Source: Bacteroidales bacterium (GTDB lineage: Bacteria > Bacteroidota > Bacteroidia > Bacteroidales > Tenuifilaceae). Taken from it: DNA of 64,000 bases. Of this stretch, positions 57,029-64,000 are shown piece after piece. The stretch's first letter is position 1. Each line of letters begins with the position of its first letter. The translations under genes and the position numbers were made by a program. Location: assembly GCA_020636845.1 (NCBI GenBank), contig JACJXD010000003.1:1-64000 (forward strand), read 5' to 3'. Below the pieces are notes generated by a model. The model did no database searches, was not told where the DNA came from, and saw nothing but the letters and a program-made list of their open reading frames with translations.

Positions 57029-57784
57029 ATGAATTACATTATTGTAGAAGATGAAAAGCCCTCGGCAGAACGCCTGAAATTATTGATATCGTCCTTGCGT
57101 TCGGATTACAACCATATCGCAACTTTCGACTCCGTTTCGTCAACGGTAAAATGGCTAAAACAAAATCCACATCCCGAACTTGCTTTTTTCGACATTCAAC
57201 TTGCCGACGGAATTAGCTTCGAAATTTTCGAACAGGTAAAAATCGACTTCCCCGTTATTTTTACCACCGCTTACAACGAATATGCGCTAAAAGCATTCAA
57301 GGTAAACAGCATCGATTACTTGTTAAAGCCCGTAAACGAAACAGAGTTAAAAGCGGCAATAGAAAAATTTCATAGCACACGAAATGTAATAAACACCATA
57401 GACCCCAACCAAATTGCCAATTTACTTAGCCAGCTGAACAATAACTACAAAACGCGTTTCGTGGTAAAAGTTGGCGAACATCTTAAAATGATTGATTGCA
57501 GCAACATTGCGTTTTTTCACAGTATGAATAAGTCCACCTTTATTCGCAACATCGAAGGACGCGATTATGCTATCGACCAAACTTTAGATCAAATAGAACT
57601 GGCTATAAACCCAACAGAGTTTTACAGGGTAAATCGTAGCTGTATAATGGGAATAAAAACCATTCGCGACATTGTAGCCTACTCCAATAGTCGATTAAAA
57701 ATTGTACCCACAGTTAAAACCGAAGAAGATATTATTGTAAGCAGGGAAAGGGTTTCCGGATTCAAAGAGTGGCTAGAAAAATAA
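57029..57784 (+). CDS. LytTR-family response regulator
   Basis: 251 residues. Receiver domain 1-115 with acidic pair VEDE, phosphoacceptor Asp55 (FFDIQLADG), Thr80 and Lys100 (YLLKPVNETEL). C-terminal LytTR DNA-binding domain about 145-248: RFVVKVGEHLKMIDCSNIAFFHS, YAIDQTLDQIELAINPTEFYRVNRSCIM and VSRERVSGFKEWLEK. Likely controls its own operon or the upstream TonB receptor. No LytTR direct-repeat site was recognised. Confidence 0.94.
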   Translation: MNYIIVEDEKPSAERLKLLISSLRSDYNHIATFDSVSSTVKWLKQNPHPELAFFDIQLADGISFEIFEQVKIDFPVIFTTAYNEYALKAFKVNSIDYLLKPVNETELKAAIEKFHSTRNVINTIDPNQIANLLSQLNNNYKTRFVVKVGEHLKMIDCSNIAFFHSMNKSTFIRNIEGRDYAIDQTLDQIELAINPTEFYRVNRSCIMGIKTIRDIVAYSNSRLKIVPTVKTEEDIIVSRERVSGFKEWLEK

Positions 57785-57825
57785 CTATTACTTCTATTTT
57801 GAAAATAGACACTTCAACTTTCGAA

Positions 57826-59172
57826 CTACAACTTTTTAATCTTTTTCATTTGCCATTGCAAAACCGTTAAGGTAAGCAGCGACGATGAAAAATCGGCTAC
57901 CGGGCTGCTAAGCCAAACTCCGTTCAACCCAAAGAAATGAGGAAGAATAAGGAGTGCCGGTATTAGCAAAAGGACCTGTCGGGTAAGCGATAAAAAAATC
58001 GAAATATTGGCTCGTCCTATCGACTGAAAAAAGTTTGAGGTAACAATTTGAAATCCGACAATTGGAAACATCATTAAGTTTATCCGCAAGCCATTGGCTG
58101 CTAAGTCAATTAACTCCTCGTTGGAGGTGAAAGCAGCGGATAAGGCACGCGGGAAAATTTCGGCCATAAAAAACATAAACAGGGTTACGCAAGTCCCTGC
58201 CAAAACGGTTAGTTTATAAGTTCTAATTGCCCGTTGTATTTTCTGTGCGCCATAGTTGTACCCAACAATAGGCTGCATTCCCTGATTAAACCCAATAACC
58301 ACCATTACCGCCAAATTTCCCAAACTATTTATAATTCCGTAAGCACCAATGGCAAAATCTCCCCCATGTTTCTCAAGGCTAATATTTATAATCGAAACAA
58401 CAATGCTAGCGCTTATCAACATTAAAAAATTCGGCAATCCAACCGATATTATATTCCGAATTATAGGCCACTTCAACTTCATATAACCCGGGAGGAAATG
58501 TAAAAAGCTGTTTGTTCTGGAAAAGTGAATGGTTACCGATAACGTACCCACTACTTGGGATAAAACGGTAGCCAACGCAGCCCCCCGAATTCCCCATTTG
58601 AACCCAAAAATAAAAGTTGGCGCAAGTACCAAGTTAGTGGCAACGGTTGTTAACGTAATTCCCATTGCTTTTCGCGGATAGCCTGTTGCCCGCATAATGT
58701 TATTCATACCTAAGTATAAATGCGTAAAAACATTCCCCAAAAGAAGCACTTGCATAAATTCCTTTGCATAAGGCAACGTATCCTTACTGGCACCCAAAGC
58801 ATAAAGAATAGGGTCAAGAAAAATTAAAGTTATTAGTCCAACGGAAATTCCTAAAATGATATTGAGCATAACCGCATTGCCAAGTATTTGCGTTGCCCCG
58901 CGTCGGTTATGTTGCCCAAGGCGAATGGATACCATAGTTGCAGCACCTACACCCACCATTGCACCAAATGCCGACAAAATGTTCATTAACGGAAAAGTAA
59001 GCGCCAAGCCCGAGATTGCCAAAGGGCCAACGCCATGTCCAATAAAAATTCTATCGATAATGTTATAAAGCGATGCAGCCGCTGTTGCTATAATAGCCGG
59101 AACCGAATACTGTAAAAGCAACTTACCTATCCCCGCAACTCCTAACTCATTAGTATTTGCCTTCTTGGCCAT
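57826..59172 (-). CDS. MATE-family multidrug/cation efflux transporter
   Basis: About 448 residues, 12 TM helices. ATG at 59172 (MAKKANTNELG); the frame extends to a TTG at 59181. MatE repeats: LLLQYSVPAIIATAAASLYNIIDRIFIGHGVGPLAISGLALTFP and, in the second half, GYNYGAQKIQRAIRTYKLTV with the conserved Q-P-x-x-G-Y-N-Y-G-A motif (GMQPIVGYNYGA). Exports drugs or metabolites with Na+ or H+. Convergent with the LytTR gene and divergent from pgeF. Confidence 0.93.
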   Translation of the reverse strand: MAKKANTNELGVAGIGKLLLQYSVPAIIATAAASLYNIIDRIFIGHGVGPLAISGLALTFPLMNILSAFGAMVGVGAATMVSIRLGQHNRRGATQILGNAVMLNIILGISVGLITLIFLDPILYALGASKDTLPYAKEFMQVLLLGNVFTHLYLGMNNIMRATGYPRKAMGITLTTVATNLVLAPTFIFGFKWGIRGAALATVLSQVVGTLSVTIHFSRTNSFLHFLPGYMKLKWPIIRNIISVGLPNFLMLISASIVVSIINISLEKHGGDFAIGAYGIINSLGNLAVMVVIGFNQGMQPIVGYNYGAQKIQRAIRTYKLTVLAGTCVTLFMFFMAEIFPRALSAAFTSNEELIDLAANGLRINLMMFPIVGFQIVTSNFFQSIGRANISIFLSLTRQVLLLIPALLILPHFFGLNGVWLSSPVADFSSSLLTLTVLQWQMKKIKKL

Positions 59173-59365
59173 TAACTTCAATTTAAATTAAAAACGGGTG
59201 CAAATATCCTCATTATTTTTTAGAATAAACCATTTAAAAACAGAATATGGAAGCAATGATAACAACACATCAACTACAACTTTGTTGATTTTAGGGTTCC
59301 TTAATGAGAAGTTCAAATTTTGTTAAATTGATTCAAAACCATTTTTTTTGTAAAAATTTTTTGCG

Positions 59366-60163
59366 ATGATTTTAGTTAACGCCCCAACGCCATTTTACCA
59401 ATTCGAGAACCTCAGGAAGTTTTCCGATAGAGTTACCCATTTTATCTCTACCCGAAATTACAATAACGATAGTAGATTTACCATTGGCATGAACGAGTAC
59501 CTTTCCGAAAAAGGCGTAATTGCTAATCGACAAATACTCGCAAACCAATTCAACTTCGCACCTAATAGCTATGTGTTTGCCGAGCAGGTTCACGGAAATA
59601 TAGTGGAGTTTATCAACTCCCAAAAGCGAGGAATGGGCGCATTTAGCAAAAGCACAGCCCTCCCCCACTCCGATGCCATGATTACCCACCTTCCCGACAT
59701 TTGTCTGGTAGCCCAAGCTGCCGATTGTGTCCCCATTCTTTTTTACGATCCGGTCAATAATGCCATTGCGAGCGCTCACGCAGGATGGAAAGGAACGGTT
59801 TTAAAAATTGCCGGCGAAGTGGTAAAGTCATTTCAAAAAATTTACAACTCCAAGCCCAACGACATAATTGTAGGCATAGGCCCATCCATTGGTCCTTGCT
59901 GTTACGAAGTTGGAGACGAGGTTGTTGAACGCGTTAAAGAATCGTTTCAAAATACCGATAAACTAGTTATTAGCAATCCAAAATTTAGCAAGCCCGTATT
60001 CAACCTTTGGGAAGCAAACTTCGAAACATTAGTGGAAGCAGGTATTAACCCCAAGAACATCGAAGTAGCCAACATGTGCACCAAGTGCAATAATACCGAA
60101 TTCTTTTCGGCTCGTGCCGGCGACCGCGGACGATTTGGCGGTTTTATAATGATAAAAAGTTAG
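59366..60163 (+). CDS. pgeF: Peptidoglycan editing factor / YfiH (LACC1-type) enzyme
   Basis: 265 residues. Copper/zinc-site motifs of the family: FAEQVHGNIV (first His), AQAADCVPILFYDP (Cys), ASAHAGWKGTVLKIAGEVV (HAGW, second His) and GPSIGPCCYEVGDEVV. C-terminal CTKCNNTEFFSARAGDRGRFGGFI. Homologues act on purine nucleosides (LACC1/FAMIN) and, in E. coli, prevent wrong amino acids in peptidoglycan. A stretch resembling the inverted CGTGAGAAGTG motif lies just after the stop (60176-60195). Confidence 0.92.
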   Translation: MILVNAPTPFYQFENLRKFSDRVTHFISTRNYNNDSRFTIGMNEYLSEKGVIANRQILANQFNFAPNSYVFAEQVHGNIVEFINSQKRGMGAFSKSTALPHSDAMITHLPDICLVAQAADCVPILFYDPVNNAIASAHAGWKGTVLKIAGEVVKSFQKIYNSKPNDIIVGIGPSIGPCCYEVGDEVVERVKESFQNTDKLVISNPKFSKPVFNLWEANFETLVEAGINPKNIEVANMCTKCNNTEFFSARAGDRGRFGGFIMIKS

Positions 60164-60312
60164 TATTCAAAATTCACATCTCACGTTTAACGAAATACAA
60201 CATCCGATTTATAACTTGCTTCTTTTATCTTCTTCTTATAATACTTGCAAAACATTTTTTTTAAAGTTCAAGGTGATTCTATAACTTTAGAATAAAATTA
60301 CCGCAAAACAAA

Positions 60313-61212
60313 ATGGACCAACCCAAAAAGGAACGCATACTCCGGCTTATTCAAATATTAATTGGAAACCGTAAAAACACCAAGGAGCTATCCCGAATAG
60401 TTGAATGCGACCAAAGAACCATTCAACGATACATTGATACAATTCGAAGTGTTGGCTTTGTTGTTGAGTACCGAAAACGCGGAGTTCCCTTTCTCTCTAC
60501 AAAAAAAGGCAGTTTAAAGGAAATTAGCGACTTAGTTCATTTTTCCAAAGAGGAGGCCGTTATTCTACATCGGGCAATCGACAGTATTGACGACAACACC
60601 GTACTTAAGCAAAACCTAAAGCAAAAGTTATACAGCATATACAATTTTCCTTGGCTTGCCGATGTTATTGTAAAACCCGAACAGGGAAAAAACATCGAAC
60701 GGCTTACCGAGGCCATTGGCAACGAACAGTACGTAACTTTGGAAAATTATCGCTCTGCGAACAGCAACAACATTTCGAACCGAACAGTCGAACCGTTTCA
60801 GTTTACCACTAATTACGAGCAAATTTGGTGCTACGACCCTACCGAACAAAAGTGCAAACTTTTTAAAATTGCACGAATTGGAAACGTAACCGTACTGGAA
60901 CAACCCTGGCTAAGTAAGAAAAAGCATATTCACTCCCAAATTGATATTTTTCGTAATGCAGCTCCAAATTTTGTTGGCGAAGTACGGCTTAATCTCAATG
61001 TAAGAGCATACAACCTGTTAGTTGAAGAGTATCCGCTGTCCGAAAGCTTCATTCAGAAAACCGATGACAAGCAGTACCACCTTACAGCCCCCGTTTGCTG
61101 CTACGATGGCCCGTGCCGATTTATAATGGGATTATTTTCCGAAGTAAAAATTTTAGGTGATGATGGACTGAAAAAGGCCATTAACGAAAAAATTTCCATG
61201 CTAAAATTTTAA
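60313..61212 (+). CDS. HTH/WYL-like transcriptional regulator
   Basis: 299 residues. N-terminal HTH (about 5-60): ERILRLIQILIGNRKNTKELSRIVECDQRTIQRYIDTIRSVGF. The middle to C-terminal part has the shape of a WYL sensor domain, including ENYRSANSNNISNRTVEPFQFTTNYEQIWCYDP and CKLFKIARIGNVTVL; the W-Y-L triad itself is diverged (IWCYDP). A WCX-like C-terminal extension follows. WYL regulators often control CRISPR and other defence loci. Here a HIRAN protein and Cas6 follow on the same strand, which suggests it regulates them. Confidence 0.82.
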   Translation: MDQPKKERILRLIQILIGNRKNTKELSRIVECDQRTIQRYIDTIRSVGFVVEYRKRGVPFLSTKKGSLKEISDLVHFSKEEAVILHRAIDSIDDNTVLKQNLKQKLYSIYNFPWLADVIVKPEQGKNIERLTEAIGNEQYVTLENYRSANSNNISNRTVEPFQFTTNYEQIWCYDPTEQKCKLFKIARIGNVTVLEQPWLSKKKHIHSQIDIFRNAAPNFVGEVRLNLNVRAYNLLVEEYPLSESFIQKTDDKQYHLTAPVCCYDGPCRFIMGLFSEVKILGDDGLKKAINEKISMLKF

Positions 61213-61238
61213 CGTCAAAAGTTGTCGTTTTCCAAAAT

Positions 61239-61263
61239 TAGCTTAGCAGAAAAAACTAAGCTA
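61239..61263 (+). promoter_or_regulatory. Inverted repeat abutting the HIRAN gene start
   Basis: tagcttag (61239-61246) and ctaagcta (61256-61263) with a 9-base loop; the right arm ends on the first base of the ATG. It could be an operator for the upstream WYL-like regulator or an mRNA hairpin that limits translation of the HIRAN-Cas6 genes. Confidence 0.5.
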
Positions 61264-61592
61264 TGGAACGAAGACATTTTACACATTTCAACATTGCCGG
61301 ATTTACCTATTACGATGGCCCCATTGCCCTAAGCGAACTAAAAATAGGTAGCCGGTTACAGCTGGTTTTCGAACCCGAAAACAAGTACGACCCCAAAGCC
61401 GTAACCATCTTCTTTAACAGCTATAAGCTAGGCTACGTACCCCGAAACGAGAACAGCGCCATTAGTAAGTTACTGGAAATGGGCTATAATATTTTCGATA
61501 CCCGAATTCAGCGACTCGACACCACAACCGCTCCCGAAGAACAGGTAGGCGTTATTGTTTATTTAGTTAATGCTAACGGTGTACACAAATAA
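61263..61592 (+). CDS. Stand-alone HIRAN-domain protein
   Basis: 109 residues, nearly all HIRAN domain: FTHFNIAGFTYYDGPIALSELKIGSRLQLVFEPENKYDPKAVTIFFNSYKLGYVPRNENSAISKLLEMG matches the family pattern (hydrophobic-AG-x-x-Y-x-G, L-x-L-x-x-E-P-x-N-x-Y-D-x-x-A-V, K-L-G-Y-V-P). HIRAN domains in HLTF/Rad5 bind free 3' ends of single-stranded DNA; stand-alone bacterial forms are uncharacterised. 50 bp after the WYL-like gene and 59 bp before the preferred Cas6 start. A role in recognising DNA ends or processed nucleic acid for the adjacent CRISPR-type protein is speculation. Confidence 0.88.
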   Translation: MERRHFTHFNIAGFTYYDGPIALSELKIGSRLQLVFEPENKYDPKAVTIFFNSYKLGYVPRNENSAISKLLEMGYNIFDTRIQRLDTTTAPEEQVGVIVYLVNANGVHK

Positions 61593-61651
61593 TATTGCCT
61601 TTAAACAGTTTTTTAAGTAAATTTAAAATAGAAAATGTAGAATTTAAAAAT

Positions 61652-62425
61652 ATGCGATTTAACATCCTATTCAACCGTACCACCAAGCAACGCATGTTGC
61701 CCATGGATTACCAGTATTACATCAGCGCCTGGATTTATAAAGTGCTTAAACAGGCCGACCGTGATTTTGCCTTGTTCCTCCACGAAAAAGGCTACGGGCA
61801 AAACGAAGCAAAACTGTATAAACTTTTCTGCTTTTCGCGGTTGAATTTTGGAAAGCCCAAGCTATGGAAAGAAAAGAAGCTGTTTGAAATATCGGAGCAT
61901 ACAATCAGCCTGCAAATTAGTTTCGATGTAACCGAAGCTGCTTCCAATTTTATTAAAGGGCTGTTTATGAGTCAGGAATTTTACCTTGGCGATAAATTTA
62001 ATGGCATCGATTTTAAAGTTGCCGGCGTTGAAGTTCTGCCCGAACCGCAATTCAACGAAACAATGAAATACCGGTTAATTACACCTTGGGTAGTCAGCAT
62101 TAAGGAACCCGACAAACCTCAACCCGTTTACCTTTCTGCAAACAACCCCCGTTTCACGGAACTCGCCGCAAAGCATATTTCGGAAAAGTTCAACCTTACC
62201 CGTCCAACCGAGCGCCCAATTACTCCCGAGGAGATAAAGCTAAATATCGAAAGCAGCATTAAACGTAGCGGATTAATAGTAAAACCTAATACTCCCCAGG
62301 AAACACGAGTGGTAGGAAACCTTTTCAACTTTTCGCTAACGGCACCTACATACATACACCAAATGATTTGGAGTACGGGCATATCCGAAAAAAGCAGCAC
62401 TGGGTTTGGCTGGCTCGAAATGTAA
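61652..62425 (+). CDS. cas6: CRISPR-associated endoribonuclease Cas6
   Basis: 257 residues from the ATG at 61652 (a TTG at 61595 would add 19). RAMP protein with two ferredoxin-like folds. The N-terminal part has DYQYYISAWIYK (Tyr22-Tyr23) and LHEKGYG, with His44 where Cas6 enzymes of the Pyrococcus type have the catalytic His. The C-terminus has the glycine-rich Cas6 loop (WSTGISEKSSTGFGWLEM). Cleaves CRISPR repeat RNA to make crRNAs. No other cas gene and no array lie in the window, so the system continues elsewhere or Cas6 is orphan. The RAYT gene starts only 4 bp after its stop. Confidence 0.88.
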   Translation: MRFNILFNRTTKQRMLPMDYQYYISAWIYKVLKQADRDFALFLHEKGYGQNEAKLYKLFCFSRLNFGKPKLWKEKKLFEISEHTISLQISFDVTEAASNFIKGLFMSQEFYLGDKFNGIDFKVAGVEVLPEPQFNETMKYRLITPWVVSIKEPDKPQPVYLSANNPRFTELAAKHISEKFNLTRPTERPITPEEIKLNIESSIKRSGLIVKPNTPQETRVVGNLFNFSLTAPTYIHQMIWSTGISEKSSTGFGWLEM

Positions 62426-62429
62426 ATTT

Positions 62430-63044
62430 ATGGCAACGCAAAAGCCGATACTGAAACCCGGAAACTTCTACCATATTTATAATAGAGGTATTAACAGTTG
62501 TAGCATATTTATGGAAACAGCCAATTATGAGTATTTTCTGTCACTATACGACCAACACATTTCACCCGTAGCCGAAACCTACGCATGGGTGTTAATGGGA
62601 AACCACTTCCACATACTGGTACGTATTAAACAAACCCCAAACCTTCAAGGTTTCAAAAACCTTGAAGGTTCAAATATTAAAACGATCGAAAAACGAATTA
62701 CCCAACAATTTTCGAACCTGTTTAACGCATATACTAAGGCGTTTAATAAAAAATACGGACGAACCGGAAGCCTATTCGAACATACATTCCGGCGTAAACT
62801 AATTAACAACCACGAATACCTGAAAAAGGTTATCCTTTACATCCATAACAACCCCGTACACCACGGTTTTTGTGAACACCCGATTGAATATCCATGGAGC
62901 AGCTATTCAACTTGCATTTCAATAAAACCAACCAAACTTCATCGGGAAGAAGTTATTGGGTGGTTCGATGATAAAGCGAATTTTAAATTCATGCACGATA
63001 AAAAAGTGGAAGTAATAAAAATTGAAAGATGGTTAGAAATATAA
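62430..63044 (+). CDS. REP-associated tyrosine transposase (RAYT, Y1_Tnp family)
   Basis: 204 residues from the ATG at 62430 (the frame opens earlier but overlaps cas6). Single-strand HUH transposase: NFYHIYNRGIN, metal-binding His59-x-His61 in MGNHFHILVRIK, the NAYTKAFNKKYGRTGSLFEHTFRRKLI region, and catalytic Tyr137 in VILYIHNNPVHHG. RAYTs are domesticated-like relatives of IS200/IS605 TnpA that act on REP palindromes. Unusually, residues about 71-81 (NLQGFKNLEGS) are encoded by a REP-like palindrome inside the gene, without breaking the frame. The start is 4 bp from the cas6 stop, so translation may be coupled. Confidence 0.93.
   Translation: MATQKPILKPGNFYHIYNRGINSCSIFMETANYEYFLSLYDQHISPVAETYAWVLMGNHFHILVRIKQTPNLQGFKNLEGSNIKTIEKRITQQFSNLFNAYTKAFNKKYGRTGSLFEHTFRRKLINNHEYLKKVILYIHNNPVHHGFCEHPIEYPWSSYSTCISIKPTKLHREEVIGWFDDKANFKFMHDKKVEVIKIERWLEI
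62640..62670. repeat. REP-like palindrome inside the RAYT gene
   Basis: aaccttcaaggttt (62640-62653), 3-base loop caa, aaaccttgaaggtt (62657-62670): perfect 14-bp arms. The core differs from the CCCTGTCAGGG palindrome at 10060, so two palindrome families are present. It is read through in frame by the transposase gene. Confidence 0.85.
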
Positions 63045-63092
63045 TTTGAAATTTTTAAACCTCACAGGTAAAGGTAATAAGTTAAAAATGCA

Positions 63093-63302
63093 GCGAAACA
63101 GCAACAAAATAAACCGAAATTGCAACACAATGCACCGAAATAACCGATTAACAGAAGAAAATGTCCGCTTACTGTGCCGAAACGGTTGCTCAACACACCG
63201 AAATAGTCGCTCAACATACCGAAACGTCAACTCAACGGATGGAAATGCCTGCTCAATACACCGAAATACTAACACATTACGCCGAAATACAACAATCTTT
63301 CT
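63093..63302. repeat. 21-bp tandem repeat (minisatellite), about ten degenerate units
   Basis: Units start at 63093, 63114, 63135, 63156, 63177, 63198, 63219, 63240, 63261 and 63282, most beginning ccgaaa and, in the better units, continuing with gctcaaca. The period is a multiple of three, so frames on both strands stay open and would give 7-residue repeats (CSTHRNS-type on the plus strand, FRCVEQP-type on the minus strand). I do not call a gene, because the composition follows the repeat, not codon bias. The 320-bp gap between RAYT and the next gene is mostly this array. Confidence 0.8.
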
Positions 63303-63364
63303 TTCAGTTATAAACCCCGCCCCGCGAATAAAAATAAAACTCCGGAGCATAAAAACGTTTTACT

Positions 63365-64000
63365 ATGAACCAAACCCAAATTAACCGAAAGCACATGGTA
63401 GAAACCACCCTGTCTTTCCTCGACGAAAATGTCGCCACATGGCAAAGCATTGCCAAAATTGGCGAAGTAAAAAACAAGCTCAGCGATGTGAACCAGGCCA
63501 TCGACAAGGCTGCCGCCGACCAGAGCAACGCTCAGGTAAATATGGGCAAAATTAAAACCGAGCTGAAGCGCACCATTTGCGAAAAAGCCGACATTATGAA
63601 CGACATTGTGGAAGCGTTTGCCCTAATTACCGGCAACGAAATGCTCGCACAAACCATGGCCGACAGCGCATCCGACCTGTTTAAAATGAAAAACGACGAC
63701 ATGCTGCGCCGTGTAAAGCAGATTATTGATGCCGCTACCGCCAATAAGGAAGCGCTGACAGCCGACTATGGTTTCACTACCGAGCAAATTACCGACCTGC
63801 AGGCCGATTACGACCGTTTTCTGGAACTCAACGGGCAGCCACACGAGTACCGGGTAAAATCGAGCGTGGCCACCCTTACGCTCGAAGAGCTGTTTGCCGA
63901 AGCCAGCAACCTGCTCACGAACCAGCTCGACAACCTGATGAAAATATTTAAACGCCGCGACGCCAACCTCTACAACGGCTACCTAAAAGCCCGCATGGTA
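63365..64000 (+). CDS. Unknown helical protein, 3' end beyond the window
   Basis: Starts MNQTQINRKHMVETTLSFLD at 63365 and runs open for 212 codons to the window edge. The sequence is almost wholly alpha-helical with heptad-like spacing (VKNKLSDVNQAIDKAAADQSNAQ, SDLFKMKNDDMLRRVKQIID, LFAEASNLLTNQLDNLMKIFKRRDANLYNGYLKAR). No family recognised; similar helical-bundle proteins occur in several Bacteroidota, often followed by a carboxypeptidase-regulatory-like tail. It is clearly richer in G and C than the neighbouring genes, which hints at recent arrival or a different selection. Confidence 0.8.
   Translation, partial: MNQTQINRKHMVETTLSFLDENVATWQSIAKIGEVKNKLSDVNQAIDKAAADQSNAQVNMGKIKTELKRTICEKADIMNDIVEAFALITGNEMLAQTMADSASDLFKMKNDDMLRRVKQIIDAATANKEALTADYGFTTEQITDLQADYDRFLELNGQPHEYRVKSSVATLTLEELFAEASNLLTNQLDNLMKIFKRRDANLYNGYLKARMV

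Noticed and set aside
63093..63302. Regular repeats after cas6 read as a CRISPR array
   Set aside because: The 21-bp units are contiguous and degenerate with no unique spacers of 30-40 bp, so it is a minisatellite, not an array.
63046..63384. Open frame of 112 codons over the minisatellite, and its 105-codon opposite-strand partner
   Set aside because: Both are by-products of a 21-bp repeat period; composition follows the repeat and neither has a plausible domain. The plus-strand frame also overlaps the start of the next real gene.

Overview
The window looks like a chromosome segment of a free-living or environmental member of the Bacteroidota, probably class Bacteroidia. The evidence is a SusC/SusD pair with a membrane-spanning propeller regulator, FISUMP-type lipoproteins, LytS/LytTR-type two-component pairs, TAnnTTTG-like -7 promoter boxes (clearest before trmD and pyk), and almost no Shine-Dalgarno usage. 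The DNA is moderately AT-rich, with visibly GC-richer patches in the FISUMP region (about 6.2-8.3 kb) and at the right edge (after about 63.36 kb). No rRNA, tRNA, CRISPR array or prophage was seen.

Layout. (1) 0-5.6 kb: LytS-type histidine kinase, a LuxR-output response regulator, a perfect 20-bp palindrome, an exported CARDB-like/caspase-fold protein and a probable outer-membrane beta-barrel partner. (2) 5.7-10.1 kb: a paralogous cluster of FISUMP lipoprotein genes. One has a single frameshift, one is a multiply broken mosaic with fibronectin-III-like repeats, and one is only a leader fragment. A 233-235 bp tandem duplication ending in a REP-like palindrome follows. (3) 10.3-28.6 kb: mostly housekeeping genes. 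These are trmD, a beta-helix/K+ channel fusion, AddB-like and AddA-like recombination nuclease genes interleaved with a YhcC-type radical SAM gene and a TlpA-type thioredoxin, clpB with a possible RNA-thermometer leader, a MarR-dioxygenase-FMN reductase-methyltransferase operon that looks like quinone defence, a 58-residue winged-helix protein and xerD. (4) 28.7-32.1 kb: pyruvate kinase, a TPR protein and an unrecognised small protein. (5) 32.3-52.3 kb: a complete polysaccharide utilisation locus (PUL), most likely for laminarin or another beta-1,3-glucan. (6) 52.4-57.8 kb: a TonB-dependent receptor without SusD, a TPR protein, then LytS kinase - ICMT-like membrane methyltransferase - LytTR regulator. 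(7) 57.8-60.2 kb: MATE transporter and PgeF. (8) 60.3-64 kb: a WYL-like regulator, a HIRAN-domain protein, Cas6 and a REP-associated tyrosine transposase (RAYT), tightly packed on one strand, then a 21-bp minisatellite and the start of an unknown helical protein cut by the window edge.

How the PUL probably works (inference from families and order): the propeller/LuxR membrane regulator senses an oligosaccharide in the periplasm and switches on SusC/SusD. Two PKD-bearing surface lipoproteins bind glucan, and two GH16 lipoproteins cleave internal beta-1,3 links. GH3 trims oligosaccharides, and a GPH-family symporter carries short oligomers into the cytoplasm. There a large leaderless GH94-superfamily protein (GH149/GH161-like) would phosphorolyse beta-1,3-gluco-oligosaccharides to glucose-1-phosphate. 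That import-plus-phosphorolysis ending is the most interesting metabolic feature.

The most unusual genomic features are the WYL-HIRAN-Cas6-RAYT gene string with no other cas genes in view, the RAYT gene that carries a REP-like palindrome translated in frame, the decaying FISUMP paralog cluster, and the clpB leader hairpin that hides a purine-rich ribosome-binding-like site.
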